This document shows positions 40,201-53,504 of a stretch of 64,000 bases of DNA, piece after piece. Made by a program: the position numbers and the translations under genes. Under the pieces are notes generated by a model. It did not search any database, was not told the origin of the DNA, and worked only from the letters and a program-made list of their open reading frames with translations. Source of the stretch: Sitta carolinensis (lineage: Eukaryota > Chordata > Aves > Passeriformes > Sittidae); assembly GCA_032173965.1 (NCBI GenBank), contig CM063313.1, positions 1,121,805-1,185,804 of the forward strand, given 5' to 3'. Each line of letters starts with the position of its first letter. Position 1 is the first letter of the stretch.

Positions 40201-43200
40201 TTCCCCTGTCTCCATGTTAAAATATCAATTTTCCCTTTGGCAAAGGGCAGGATTGTGCAGGACACTCTTGGAGCAATTCTGCAGAGTCTGTTTGTACAAC
40301 TGTTCCTGATGGGCTTGTGCCTTTTGAGCACGAATGTAATTTGTGATACACAAGTGTACTAAAATCTAAACTGTGACCTTTTGAAAGCTGAAAAAAAACC
40401 TGGGAACTTTCAGTCTTGGAAGAGCAGCAGGGTTAAGATGAGAAGCTACTGGAATATATTTGATAGGACTGTAAGTCAAGAAAGCTATATTGTTTTTTCA
40501 GCTGCAGTAAGAAGTTGTTGCTAAATGTGTACATAGCTGTATTTTTCACATTTCACAGAATTTGCAGCAAGTGGCTCTGGTATACAAACAGAAAGGAGGC
40601 AGAATACACAAAGAAATTTCCTAAGCTAGTTGAAGTGTGCCTATGTTGCCTTCAAAACCTGTGGCAAATGGTCATTCCTGAAGCTCTGAGCCTCAGTTTG
40701 CCATGAACAAGTGTGGTTTTGCTCCCAGGCAGGGGCACAGGATGGAGAGCTGTTACTGTGAAATTAACTCTGCTGTGGCCACCTGCAGGAGAGGATTCAC
40801 TGCTCTTGGCAAGAGGGAGCCTTGTGATGCTAGTTCAGAGCTCCTTTTGCTGCAGGGTTGTTTGGAAATGATCTGTTGCTTTCCAGATTTTTCAAAGTGT
40901 GGCCTTTATCACTTGTGAATCCTGCCCTGCTTAAAGGGGAGGGTAGCTGAAAGCTAAGTGTGCAGGTGAGGAGAACAGGGAGGATCCCTGATGAAGGGGT
41001 GAGACCATAGCCAGTTTTTGGGAACAGTCACGTTATTTAAGCATTATGCAAAATGAGGCTGGGAGATGAAGCCATCTATTTGATTCACATGGTGTTCATG
41101 CTGTCAAATACACACTGGTGTTTTTAGAGGAGAGAAACACCCTATTGGAAGGCAGGGTGGCAAGAAAAATAGGTTTGCCTAATGGGGCTGCTTCTAGTGC
41201 AGAATTCTGCCATTTTTATATTTGGATTTTGAAATTGAAGCCACTGGTGCTGCAGTTTTGTTTCCTTGCTGCACAGCTGAAGATTGTGGTGTCTTTATAA
41301 TGCTGTGTTATTCCCTAATAAGCCATATCATGCCCTAATTATACCTTCTGAATGCCTCAGATGTAAGTAATTAGGCCTGTGCTTACATAAATAGGTGTCT
41401 CACTAGTAAGACGTTATTTGCATGATTGTGGTTTCGTAGGTGGAGGAGGTCAGAGCCTGTCATCAAATTACTCATTCCAGCTGAAAAAAACTTGCTCTGT
41501 GTGACTGTCACATCATCATCATCACAACTTGCATGGAACAAATTAGGATTATTTTGCAAGGGCCTAGATTTTTGTCCCTTGTGAGTTTTGCTTTGTGGTG
41601 AGTGTGTGCTGGTTTTGTCTGGGATAATTTTTCTCACTGTAAGAAAATTGCAATAGGAGGATGTAGTTTGGATTTGTGCTGTAAACAGCATTGATAACAG
41701 AGGGACTCTTGTGTTATTGCTGAGCAGTGTTTGCACAATGAGGCCTTTCTCTGCTCCTCTCACCACCCTGGCAGCAAGGGGCTGAGAGTGCTTAAGGATT
41801 TGGGAGGGGACATAGCCAGGACATAGCTTGGTCCCAACTGACCCAAGGGATGTTCCAGACTGTGGGATATCATGGCCCGCCTAAGTGGTGGGGGGATATG
41901 AAGGAAGGGACACACACATTCAAGGGGTTTGTCTTTCCAAGTGATGGAGTCTGGCTTTCCTGGGGGTGGCTGAACACCTGCCTGCCCATGGGAGGGGGTG
42001 AAAGAATTCCTTGATTTGCTTTGTTTGTGTGCATGGATTTTGCTGTCCCTATGAGCCTATCTTTATCCCAACCCATGAATTTTGCAGCTTTTTACCCTCT
42101 GATTCTGCCCCCCATTCCACTGCTCAGGGGAGCGAGCCAGTGCCTGTGTGGGGATAAGTTGCTGACTGGAGTTGAACTCTGGAAGTGAGGAGAAGACAAG
42201 CCATTTAGAACACTGAGACAAATTTAAGTTTTCTGTATACTTCCCTTTTCCTGGATTCTGACAGTACTCAGTCCTGTGTGTTTGTGGACACCCCTATGCT
42301 CTGGAAAGGGCTACAGTTTTTAATTTGTTAGGAAGAGAAGAAGGGTTATTGTTATACAGTGGCCTTATTCAGGTGGAAATACAGGTTGCTTAGTTTTAAA
42401 CCTGCTCTCCCTTCACCTCTGACCTCAGCCACAGTTTTGTTGTCCTGTTTAACACTCAGATTTTGTAATCAGGAATTGAGCTACACTGGGGAGATGAAGA
42501 ATGAGCAGCTCAGCCATCAAATTAAATTAGCATTTAGAGAAGCATAGGCAGAGGTCACACAGAGCTGACCAGGCATCTTTGCATGGTTGGCTGGCAAGGT
42601 AACTGGGAGAAAGGGGGGTGGAAAGGGGGAAAAGCGATTCATTCTGCATTTGGGGAAAGAGAAGGGAAAATACTGGCCAGTCTGGGGAGTTCTGTGGGGG
42701 CTGTAGTGCTGAAATCCCAGGTTTGAGAGTCTTAACAACACACAGGTGAGGTGCCTGGAGAAGGGAGATACCTGAAGAAACCCTGAGGGGTTTATAGTAT
42801 ACAAAAATATATGTAGCTGGCAATATTAGGATTTGGTTTAAGTAATTTCAACTCAAAGCTGTGTCACTTCTGTCATGCAGACTTTGAGTGTGCCAGAATC
42901 TTGATGAAGGCTGCTATCCCAAATCTGAATATGTAAATCTGAGGGCAAGTAACACCTCAGAGAGCTGGATGTAGGGGTGAGAAAGACAGTCATGTGAGTT
43001 TTGTCCTGTGCTCGATCACTAGTCTGCTCCTCAGATATGAGCAGTTTAAGCAGTGCTAAGGACTAGTAATTTCACTTGGAAAAAGTCATGATTGTGAAGG
43101 TGATAGGATGAAGGTTTCAGAAAGATTTCCCATTCTGGTATTTTGTAGAACTAAACATAACCTTATTTACATCCTCTATTCTAAGATTTTCTAACCTGTT

Positions 43201-43250
43201 CTTTCAAAGTTAGCAGCTTTAAATGAGTTGGAAGGAAATGCTTCATGCTT
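37250..43250. other. Intergenic DNA downstream of RAD23B
   Basis: About 6 kb without a supported gene. An AATAAA at 37676-37681 could serve read-through transcripts. A (TA)n microsatellite lies at 39077-39092. Open frames here (for example 38841-39266 on the minus strand) are short, have no recognisable domain and lack exon context. No CR1 or LTR is recognised in this part. Confidence 0.65.
39077..39092. repeat. (TA)n microsatellite
   Basis: About eight TA dinucleotides in an AT-rich context; short, probably length-polymorphic. Confidence 0.8.
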
Positions 43251-43261
43251 GATGTCTGCCT

Positions 43262-43434
43262 GTGATTTTGTTTTGGTTTGGGGGCATTTTTTTTTTTTTT
43301 TTTTTTTTTGGGGAGTGGTTTAGGTTTGGGGTCTTTTTTTTGTTGTTGGGTTTTTTGTGGGGTTTTTTGTGGGTTTTTTTGTTTGTTTGCTTGTTTGTTT
43401 TGGTTTTGGGAGGGGAGTTGATTGTGTTTTTTAA
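43262..43434 (+). repeat. G/T-polarised low-complexity tract 1
   Basis: The + strand is nearly all T and G for about 170 bp: a T-run of about 23 nt (43287-43309) followed by alternating T-runs and G-runs of 3-5, plus TTTG repeats. The Phe/Val/Gly-rich open frame across it is an artefact. Confidence 0.85.
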
Positions 43435-44567
43435 ATGTCTCACATAATAACCAATTTTACTGTTTTGGAAAAAAAACTGGGAGCAAGGAGAATACATTAC
43501 CTTTTCATATTTCAATTTCCTTTCGCTGACCAGAGGCACTAGATATCTAGATGTTACTGGATGTGGTTTCTATTTTTCCCCACATATGTGCACAGGGCCA
43601 GGAAGAGTCAAAATTATGAGGGTTGGTATACTTTTTTCTCTTTGGTTTGCAGTGCTAAGTGCCCAGGCAGAGTTTCTGTGATGCTGAAAGTCTAAAAGTC
43701 TTGGCTATGTCCCTTGTGCCATTGCCAACAAATCTGAAAGCTTGCATGTAGCAAGGTAATGCTTCTGGTCTCGTGCATGAACGTTTATCTGACCTGTTCT
43801 GAATATCCTGGGTTTGTTGCTTGTGCGCAGGACATGTGTTTATTGTAGGCATGGAAAGCTGGTGGTCCTTGACTCCTGTGACAGCTTAGAGCTTGTGGAA
43901 TTGGAGTTTGGACCACAGTGAATCAGACTTTGGTTAAAAAGACAGTTTTTGAGCCACTTGGAGCCAACCCAAAGGCAACTAAAACTCTATTGTACTTCTT
44001 CAATAACTTCTATTTACAGGTTTGTAAAACTTTCTAGCTCTCTGGTTCCATTGTTATTAATTTCTTTTTTTTTCTCACTTTTTGCTGGATTTTTTTTTTT
44101 TTTGAGAGGTCCCAGTTCTGTTTGTCCCATCTCCTGGTCCTGCCTGCAGGTCCTTTGTGGATCACAGGGTATGAATCACCAAGCTGTGGCAGGTCGAACT
44201 CTGGAAATCTGGAAACAGGTCCCCAGAATCTGGAGCATCGTGTCCTCTGCTGTCAGCAAGTGCCTGTGAAGGCTCCTAGCAGTTTGTGTCATCTTGTCCC
44301 TATTCTGCTTGAAGGACAATATCCTGTAACGGTTATTAGCTGCTGCTTTAGATGGAGTGGAAAGGTCGTGTGGCTTTGACCATCATCTGTGAACCACAAA
44401 GGGGTGGAATATGATTAGGTTTTTCATATGGGCAGCCTTGACTTCATGGTCAGATTGGCAGGGAAATGAACTGTTCATTCAGAAATTTTCCAGGGTTCAG
44501 TGGTGTCTAAGCTTTTCTGAGTAATGGAGGACATCATTATTGCTATAATAGAACAAGATTTGAGTCA
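43435..44567. other. Intergenic DNA, nothing recognised
   Basis: Unique-looking sequence between the first G/T tract and the CR1 fragment at 44568. It has T-runs at about 44066-44102, no exon-like segment and no repeat family that I can name. Confidence 0.55.
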
Positions 44568-44692
44568 CATATTGGAGCAAGTTGTACTGCCTCCATCTTT
44601 GGACGTTCCCAAGTCCAGTCTGGTTGAAGCCCTGAGTGTTCTGATAGAGCTCGGTGGCTCACCCAGAAGATCTCCAGAGGTCCCTGGCTCAT
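44568..44692 (+). mobile_element. CR1 LINE fragment, old copy
   Basis: Resembles the CR1 3' region: 'ttgtactgcctccatcttt', 'ggacgttcccaagtccag', 'tctggttgaagccctgagt', and 'agatctccagaggtccctgg'. About 125 bp survive and the terminal octamer is not visible. The similarity is clear but diverged. Confidence 0.6.
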
Positions 44693-45297
44693 CCACGTCC
44701 TCAAAATTAATTGGTTTTGTCATGCAGTCTTACCATTCCTTTGGTATTTATCTTCTGTGAAAGCTTAGTCCCAATTTCCATCTCCTGCCCTTCTTTTTGT
44801 GTTTTCTTTTTTTTTTTCTTTTTTTGAAGAGAAGAAGCTGCCTAAGCATCATTTGAATACTGTATTCTGGCATCTTCTCATATTTTAAGCAGACCTGTAG
44901 GAATTAACAAAGCAAGCTTGTCTGACATTGTTTGTTCTTTAAAAATATTTTCAGAAAAATTAAATTAGGCCTAAATTTATTTCCGTTTTAGGTTTTGATA
45001 GGCAAAGAAAAGAATTTGCAAAATCAGGAAGTTAGCTGACTTATCCAATGATAAATTGTTTAGAAGGATTTTCTGAGCCGGTATATAAAATAAATGCTCT
45101 GGATTATTTACTATGAAATTTTATGACATCCTTTACTGTTATGGAAGAAGCTGCTCATTTGTTTATTTCAAAAAGATTGCTTTAACAGTGGGATTATGTC
45201 TCCCAACCACCCCCCCCCAGCTAAAAACATCTATTAGTGTTCGTGACAAATTTTCAAGAGGCAAAAGTCCTCCCCCAAAAAAACCCTAATTGCATGA

Positions 45298-45484
45298 TTT
45301 GGGGTTTTTGTTTGTTTGTTGTTTTTTTTTTTTTGTTGTTGTTGTTTTTTGTTTTGTTTGGGGGGTTTTTTGGTTTTTTTTTGTTTTGGTTTGGTGTGGG
45401 TTTTTTGGGGTTTTTTTTGTGGGGTTTTTTTTTGGGATTTTTTTGTGTTTCTTTGTTTTTTTGTTTGGTTTGCTTTTTTTTTTT
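45298..45484 (+). repeat. G/T-polarised low-complexity tract 2
   Basis: About 187 bp of almost pure T and G on the + strand. At least five G-runs of 3-6 are separated by T-runs of 6-10, compatible with a long-loop G-quadruplex. A C-run lies just upstream at about 45210. Confidence 0.85.
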
Positions 45485-47680
45485 AATTATCCAGATGAAT
45501 AAGAACATGGGTTTTTAAAAGCGTAGACTGAATAGAAAATGTAACTGGAAAGCCCTCATTTTTTTCATGTTAACTATACAGCTCAAGGATCCTGTTCAAT
45601 CTTCCAGGGTTGGGAAGTGAGTAGAATAAATCATAAACACCATAGAGGTTTCAGTGACCTGGACTCCTAGGCTTGCCTTGAAGAGAAAACCAGCTGAGTC
45701 CCTCAGGTGAGTTGTTAGAGAAATTTCACAGTGAACTCCCTGCAGGTTGTGACAGGGAGCACCTGAAAATTGTGTGCTGAAATCATCCTGTTGGGAGAAG
45801 CAGGGAAATCTCTTTTTTCAGAGTGTGTTGAGGTTTCCCAGCTTTTCTGGTGGGCATGGAACAAAGCCGATGCACAAGCCAGTGCTTTCTCTTCCTGTCT
45901 TCTGCTTGGGGTTGGTTTCCTGCTCCCTGCTATTTCCTTCCACTTTGGGACTCCTGTGATGGATCACTGGGATGGGATTTTTAACTTTGATGGGATAAAT
46001 TTGTTGGGGTACCTGAGTTCAGCTATTAACATTGGTGATTAAGGGGGAAGTAGCACCCTGGCATTTATAATCAGAGTTAATTTTCTTTGTTATGAAGTTT
46101 TATCTTCGTGTGGAAGTTAGCAAGAGGTGGAAATCTCTCCCACTACTTTTAACAGCTGGTACTGAAAATTTAGCAGCAAAATTAGTCTTTCACCACTAAC
46201 AAATGTGCAGTGACTATTTCTGTCACATCTTGGGTTTTATGCTTTAGAACTTGCATATTCCAGCTGTCTGAAATGAAAAATGAAGCTCTCATTATCCTGA
46301 ACCAGTCTGTCACAACACAAGGTGCAAAGCAGCTGTGTTTATCAAGACCTTTGGGAACCAGAAGGTCAAAGCTGCCTTTCATCCATGAAATTAATGCATT
46401 TAGCTTCTTGGGACATGCTTGCTAAGATATCCCCTGATTCTTTAAGGCAGAGCTGCTTTGGTCTCCATACCACTAAAGCACTTTGTTCACTGATAAATGA
46501 CAATATGAAAAGGAACGTCCATGTGGAAGCTTCTCAGAGGGCTTGTCACCTAGTAATGTCTGAACAGTTAAGAGCAGGTTGGGGGTGGGAGGAGGAATTC
46601 CCATTCTGCAGTGACAGGGCAGGCCACAGCACCAAATGAGATACCCATAACCCTGTTTCACTTCAAAGGACCCCTCACCATCAGCCCTGAGGTAACCAAT
46701 GCACCTTTTTTAGCTGAGAGAAAACTGAGGAGTAGAAAGGAGCATGTGCTTCTCAATCCTGTCTCCCATCTAGTGGCACAGGCTGGTTGCCCCAAGCCTG
46801 CACAGCCCTGGGCTCATTTCAGAGTGCTAAAAGGCTCTTGACAAACCAGTGAACAGTGCTTACTGCAGTGGATGTGGAAAGAAATATTCTGGCCAAGAGG
46901 ACACTGCTCTGGTCCTGAATGGAGGCCTGCATTTCGAGTGCCTGCTTGCCCACTTTCTGTCCAAATCTTAGCCTGAGCAGACTGAAAGCAATCCTTTCGA
47001 TGCCTGAAAATAACCTGAAAGGCTGAAAATTAACTTGCCTCCTTTTTAGACTTTTGTACACTATAATGCAGTGGCTTGTTTCCATGGTGCCTATTTTCTG
47101 TATGGCTCTCTGATTGTATTAGCAAATTAAAAACCTTGGATCTGCTTTCTTTTCTTCCATCCTGGACCCAGCGTTGAAGATCGCCTTTGAAGCAGACACA
47201 CTGATAATAAATGGTGACTTGCAGATGTGATGTAATAAGGCAAGAAGGATGTTTTTCTCAAACTCCCTGCTCAAAATAACCCAGGTGCCCCCCACATCAC
47301 CTCTCTGTTTCATTGTGGTCTAGCCTTGTGAAAAATAAAGTGGTGCCTACGTAAAAATGGGGTATGATTCACATCAGCTGGTCCAAGACAGTAAAGGACA
47401 TTGTTACATTCGGCCTCCTCTTGTCCCGGCAAGTCTCCTGTGATCATAATGGAAACCGTGTTCACATGATGAACAATCTCTTCTTCTACCTGAAAGAGGA
47501 GCCCTTACCTCCATGACACCAGCCAAAGTGGGGCTTTTTTGAGATACCTCAGCTTAAATGCAGGTTTGAGCATTATGTTCTATACAAAGCTGGACAGCTT
47601 TTGGTGCCCAAATGACAGCAGGGTCCTCATGGGGATCTTGGTGAGGGTTTGGTTTTTTCAGAAAGTTTTCAGTTCTCTGG
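45485..47680. other. Intergenic DNA, nothing recognised
   Basis: About 2.2 kb between two G/T tracts. Several overlapping short open frames occur on both strands (for example 46322-46639), but none has a domain or exon context. Confidence 0.55.
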
Positions 47681-47743
47681 AGTTTTTTTTTTTTGTTGTG
47701 GGTTTTTTTGTTTTGTTGGTTTTTTGTTTTTTTTTTTTTTTTA
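47681..47743 (+). repeat. G/T-polarised low-complexity tract 3
   Basis: About 63 bp of T-runs interrupted by G and GG, with the same strand polarity as the other tracts. Confidence 0.8.
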
Positions 47744-48583
47744 TAGTGGGATGCTCAAACTGAATTTTGGACAGCTGGGTCATTTGTCATGGACTAAATC
47801 TGGTGGCTTTAATCACTTATGGCAAGACAAAATATAGAAAAAAATATAAGTAGGAATTTGCTTTAGGGGAGTTTTGACTGACAACATCTGCCAGGAAGTC
47901 CCTTGAGTGACAGAAATAATAAAAGTCTGGTTTATGTGTGGGTTTGTGGCTCTTAGTGTACACTGAGCCCTCACAGATCTCTTCCCTATGTTGAGATGCT
48001 TATAAAACTTTTTTTTTTTTTTTTAACCCCCTCAGGTGAATTTTTTTTATTTCTAACTGCATATAGAGGAGTTTGCAGGACAGTCTGCTTCTCTTCAGCA
48101 TGATGAATCTTCCTTTGGCTGCTTAACCTCCTAGGGGTGCTAAACCTCTGTCCCAGTTAAATCTGTTGAACAGGTTTGGGGAGGGGGTGGAGGTGGCTAC
48201 AGAGATCTGTGTGACCACAACACACCTCAGTATATCAATGCCATTGATACGACTTCTTAGGAAACAAGGTTCTCTTCAAAAACTTGATGGAAAACCTCAA
48301 ACCCTTGGAACTAAGCTCTAAATCCTCTGTGACATTTGTTCCCTGTGTGTTATTTTAGACACCTTTATCCACACTGAATGCCTGAGCCCATCCAAATATT
48401 AGATTTATAGCCATTACTGAACTGTTCTTTTTTTGCTGATGGATATCTCAGCTGCTGTAGTTTTCCCAAGTGCCTTTCCATGCAGGCCTTTCCTAAGAGG
48501 CCTCTATATTATTTTTAAAGTTTTAAAGACACAGTAACCTTCATGCCAAAGCAGAGAATAATTTCTATTGAATAGTTACATTT

Positions 48584-48626
48584 CAGATTTTTAAAATCTG
48601 TAATTTAAAAAAAAATAAAATTACAG
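48584..48626. repeat. Two overlapping perfect inverted repeats
   Basis: CAGATTTT-T-AAAATCTG spans 48584-48600 (8-bp arms, one-base centre). CTGTAATTT (48598-48606) pairs with AAATTACAG (48618-48626) across an 11-nt A-rich loop. The two structures share the CTG at 48598-48600, so only one can form at a time. Confidence 0.75.
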
Positions 48627-49521
48627 CTTTCCCTAAAGGGGGCTTAAAGAAAGGGCTGGAAAAGGACTTTCCTCAAGGGCATGGAGGGACAGAAGAAGGA
48701 AGAATGGCTTTAAGGTGGAGGAGATCAGGTTCAGGAGTTCTTGAAACAGAGACAGTGAGCCTTGGAAATTCCACTTCTCTTGGATACCTCTTTCCAAAGT
48801 CAGAGCCCTGTAAGGAAGGCTGAGAGTGAGTAAGATTCAATCACTGTTCAGAGTGCTGAGGGCTGAGAAAAGAAAGCACTAATTTTCATTTTGCAGTATA
48901 AAAACAATGGGTATTGCAAGGGCCAGAGCATCTACTGATGTAAATTACCGGAGTTTTACTGGTCATGGGGTTCATATCCCATTAACCCAGCTGGGAATAT
49001 GTCCCTGAGAGATCTTTAATGATTTACACCATCAACACGGAGGCAGATGACAAAGCAACATTAAAAAAAAGCAATAAGCTTAGGTCGATATATGGGGTAT
49101 TAAAGAACTACATTTAAAAAAATAAAATTAGAAGAAGCTTTTACTTTGTTGCTAGTTTGGAAATGGTTTTCTAGTAGTGTGATTTTATGGTCAGATGGCC
49201 TTTTTAAATCTGAGGCCTTTCATTTGTAATTACTGGCTTTACAGATGAAATAAAGCTAAAAATAGCACAAACTAGTGCCCTGCTCCTGCGAATGCTCAAG
49301 TGTTCTTATAAGTAGGACCTTAGAGTTCAAAGTTGTCTAAGGTCCTGATGTGAGCAATGTGAAATGCAGAATTTATGTGTGTTAATTCTCTCTTTTCCTG
49401 AGTTGTTTTCTCCTGGTGCAACTTGGGGTGCTTCATTTTGAAAAGCAGATCAAGGACATCTGGTAATTCCTAGGATAATCTAATTATCTGCTAATAAACA
49501 GTTTGGGCTTGTTTTGTTTGG

Positions 49522-49576
49522 TTTCCCCCCCCACCCCCACACACCTTCCTATTCCCCTCCCTCCTTCCCTCCACAC
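49522..49576. repeat. Polypyrimidine tract
   Basis: About 55 bp of nearly pure C and T on the + strand with a C-run of about 9, ending in CCACACAG. T-runs follow at 49591-49610. It could adopt triplex DNA or act as an acceptor-like signal. Confidence 0.7.
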
Positions 49577-52500
49577 AGCAGATTGCTTTGCTTTTTTTTT
49601 CTTTTTTTTCCCTGAGTGTTTGTGAAAGGCTGAAATTATCTTCTCGCCAGGTGACAGACAGCCTGGTAGGGCATCAAGTCACAGATGTGACAGGCAAGTT
49701 GCTCATCTCCTCATAGGTGTGCCACTGAAAACGTGAGGATAACTGAAACTCCCTAACACTGTTTTTTGGAGCTGGCATTCCTCTGTCCCAGGCTGGGGAG
49801 CATGAGGGAATAGCTCCACCTAGGTGCACACGTCTTTCAAAACGTCCCACTTATTTATATGCACTTTAGGCAAACAAATTACCATTCATTGGTTCTAAAT
49901 TTACATATTCTCTTTGTTCGTTAGTGTTCTCTCTTCTGTTGGTCATTGTTTTCTTGTTTCTCATGCTAACATCCACATTTTTTGTGTCTTTTCATTATCT
50001 TTCTTTCACAGGCAGGGAGCCTACATATGTTGAATTGCATTTGCTAGTCTTTTCTTTATCTTCTGGTCACTCCAGCATGTCCTTAGAGGGCTATAAATTC
50101 TGGATTGCAGGTGTCCAGAGTTTAGCTCCCCCAGGCTTTCCTCACTGAGGCTTATCAGGGTTAGTTACCAGGGATCTCATAAACTCACTCTAAAAATAAC
50201 AAATCTGTGAAAAAAGCGTTGCTCTGCCTAAAGTGGAAAATTACATTGCTTAACTGCTTGTGGATAAAATACACTGCTTATGATTAAGTGCAACATTTAT
50301 TTAAAAGTACATTAAAACCATTAATGAGAAAAATTAATTAGGAAAGGAATGCCATTCCTAGACAGGTTCAGGGGATATTCCTGGTTCTGGGCAGAAAGCA
50401 CCAAAAGCTGTGAGGGGCAGTGTGTCTCCCTGCAGCTGGGTTGGACAGGGACCTCCCTGTCCCTGCTGGTTTCTTCTCACTGATGTTTTGTGGGGCTGGG
50501 CTGGGGGACAGGAGGGAGGAGGGGTAAGTGGAGTTGTGCCCTGGGCTGGCAGCTGACCAAACCTGTCTGAGCTGGGGCTGTTTGTACAGCTTTAGTCACT
50601 GCTGTGTTTTGTATTCAGAAGACCAACACGGCTCTGAGGGTAGGTTCCTGTGACCCAGCCAAGGCACATTACAGCTTGGCTGATTCAGCCCAATTAGTCC
50701 TGACTCTCAAAGGCACCAGATTCCAGCAAAGTTGTTGTGAGAGGGGAGTTGCTTCCACTGCTTCCCACTAAAGTTCTGTGTGTGGCTTCATGTGCCATGC
50801 TCGGGGGCAGCGTTTTGCTTTCTAAACCACATTAGAAATCCTGTTCTTGTACCTTCCATCTGCAGTGGGCCGCTCATTCTGTCTGGTTCTGACACTTCCC
50901 AGGCCTCTCTGCAGGTTTGCATCCATGCCTCCTGCTTCACAGAGGTACACAGCAAAGAAGTCCTTCATCTGACTCACATTTAGGTTAAAGAGAATCTTTC
51001 CTTTCACTTCAGTGGCAGCTGGAGTGTGTCTTTCATCTTTCCTTCTCAGAAACTGGTTGGTCGAGGTCCCTTTTTGTTCTTCTTGTGCTGGCCTTTGTCC
51101 CCATCATCTCTGAGCTCTTCAGTCAGCTGTAGATTGCTCTGTCTTTTCCTGGTACTCTTATTCTCTTTCAGGGAATAATAGTGTCTAGAGTGTTTTGCAT
51201 GTCCACATCTTTAACCGAGGCTAAGTGGCAAAGATGAAAGAACAGATTTTCAAGATGTGTATGAGAGTCTGCTGTGGTTTTTCAAAGATATTTAGAAGCT
51301 TCAGAAACCACCACTTTGTTCTTGTTCCTTTAAGCCCCATAACTGTCCTGAGAAGACACAGCATTAAATAGGTCGGAAAAGGTCACGGGTGAGATCTGCT
51401 CCAGAGGGAGTTGGAGAGAGCATCAGCTCCACATCTGCCTCTTAATATTCCCTCTTCTAACACCCCTCCCAGCCTTGGGCTTCACCACACAGTGGCTCTA
51501 CAGGCAGAATGGCACCAGAGAAGGATCCTACCTGGAAAAGCCACTCTCCTGAAGCACCTGACTGTGGGTATGGGATAATTTCAGCCTTCAAAGGCTTCCC
51601 TGTCTTGCCTTAGTTACCATTTTTTCATGATTTAAAAGGGTCCATGAGTTAAGGAGATCTAAACAGAGTAATATTTCCAAGGCCCAAAACATCATGGGGT
51701 GGCCACTCTGTGACTCTGACTTAAGGTTTCAGAGGCAAAGAGCAACCCAGGGGCTTGTTCCTTTGATACAGGGATGTGACAGAGGCAAACAAAACAGAAC
51801 AAACCAAACCACAACACATCTGCAAACTACTGCCTTGTTGACACAACACAGCTCAGTTTCAACCCAGAAAATTGTCTGCTTTTCTGGCTGCTCTGAGCTG
51901 CTCAGATATGCACACTACAGCAATTAGTTATGCCAGCAGTTATTTGTGCATCCAAAACACAGAGTCCTTCATTAAGTCCTGGCTCAAGATGTCAGAACCC
52001 AGCAGTTCACCTGAAATCTTTAAAGTATTTTCACTTTAGTGTCTTCTCAATTCAGAAGAACCTTATAACACAGTAATAATGTGTAAACACATAAATGCTT
52101 CCCTAGGATGTCACAACCACATAAAGGGACAACTGAAGCATGTTGGTGAGAGTGCAAGAAGCAGCAGGACAAAAGTTTGAAGATTCTGACTGCACATCTT
52201 CATAATAAACAACATTATTTTAATGGAAAATGTGTCCCTTTCACTGACTTTTTTTTTTCCAGTTACTCTGGCGCACATTCATGGCGCTTGGTAGAGTGAG
52301 TGAGTCACTCAGATGATGGAGCAGGACTGGTGTTCCCTGGGGTGGGCATGTGACTGGTCATTTAATCATACCCTTTGAATTGAAGTGTGGCTGAATGATT
52401 GCTTGAAAGGCTCATGAAATTATATCCTTACTACCTTGGTTGGCAGGTAGGAAGAGATCATTAAAATAATCTCTGCAGTATGGCAATGACCAGGCTTGGC

Positions 52501-53130
52501 TCCACAAACTGCTGTATTAGGGAAGAGACAGAAATTTTAAAAAACAACCCAGGAACTGCCATGGCACAGAGAGGGTTTGTGGCTCATAAAGCAAACACAA
52601 TATAGATAGGAACACTGCTGTTCTGAAGATCTTTTCCAGTTGACAATAGTCAGTTAATTACTGCTGAGCCTTAACAAAGCTGCAGAAGGTGTTATGCCCC
52701 TTTGTCAATTGATACTGATGTGGCACATAAAAAAGTAAAGTTTTGAGCCTTCCCAAAATAAACATTTGGAAGCTACCAGTCAGACACCCACAAGTTCTGC
52801 TAGCTGGCAAATCTACTACATTAACAGCCCTCTGAGATGGGGATAAACTGAGACCAAAATGACCTGTGGCAAGCAGCTGTGGTGTGATCTCCTTTCCATG
52901 TGCTCCTTGTTTGTTGACATTGATGGACAGGGAAGCAGGGGGGTGGGAGTTCTTAACGGCAGATAACCCACTCTTTTCAGGACAAAAGTCATGAGCAGAA
53001 GAGGGGTTTGATTCAGAAAGTTTCTTCTTGAATTTTCCCCCATGAGAACTCAGAAGCAGAGAGAACAAATCATGCACATGAACATGGTCTTGACTGCTCT
53101 CTCCTGTGGCTTGTGCAACACCACACAGAT

Positions 53131-53504
53131 GCTCCAGGCTGGAGCAGCTCTGCTATGGACACAGGGAGAGGTGAGGCTGTTCAGCCGGAGAAAAGAGGGC
53201 ACCAGAGAGAGCTTAGAGCCCCTTCCAGCACCTAAACCGGCTCCAAGAGAGCTGGAGATGAATTTTTTTACAAGGGCCTGGAGGGACTGGACAAGGCAGG
53301 GAGTGATTTTAAACTGAGAGAGGGAAGGTTTAGATTAGATACTGTGAGGCTGGAGACACTGTGTGGCTGCCCTATCCCTGGAAGCGTCCAAAGGTAGGCT
53401 TGATGGGCTTGGAGCAACCTGGAAGGTGTCCCTGGCTATGGCAGCAGGTGGAATGGGATCATCTTTAAGGTCTCTTCTAACCCAAACCATTCCATGATTG
53501 GAAT
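53131..53504 (+). mobile_element. CR1 LINE 3' end, 5'-truncated
   Basis: Clear CR1 order: 'ctccaggctggagcagctct', 'ggctgttcagccggagaa', 'gagccccttccagca', 'ctccaagagagctggaga', 'aggtttagattagatac', 'tatccctggaagcgtcc', 'gaaggtgtccctgg' and 'cttctaacccaaaccattc'. The end 'catgattgga' shows the decayed terminal repeat. Internal deletions occur around 53340. Confidence 0.9.

Larger units (their letters stand above)
47744..53130. other. Intergenic DNA with small structured elements
   Basis: About 5.4 kb. It holds the hairpin pair at 48584-48626, the polypyrimidine tract at 49522-49576, and an inverted repeat CAGGGAC/GTCCCTG with a 6-nt loop near 50447-50466. The 48880-49260 part is AT-rich and of even, complex composition, the kind of sequence that is often conserved. 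Without an alignment I cannot call it an enhancer. No gene recognised. Confidence 0.5.

Noticed and set aside
41509..41523. CATCAT repeat and other short direct repeats as a repeat array or CRISPR-like structure
   Set aside because: Only three or four short units; no regular spacers, and the genome is vertebrate.
45237..45518. Hydrophobic Phe/Val/Gly-rich open frames resembling membrane proteins
   Set aside because: Produced by G/T low-complexity DNA; the opposite strand gives Lys/Asn/Pro-rich nonsense. The same applies at 43262, 47649 and 57439.
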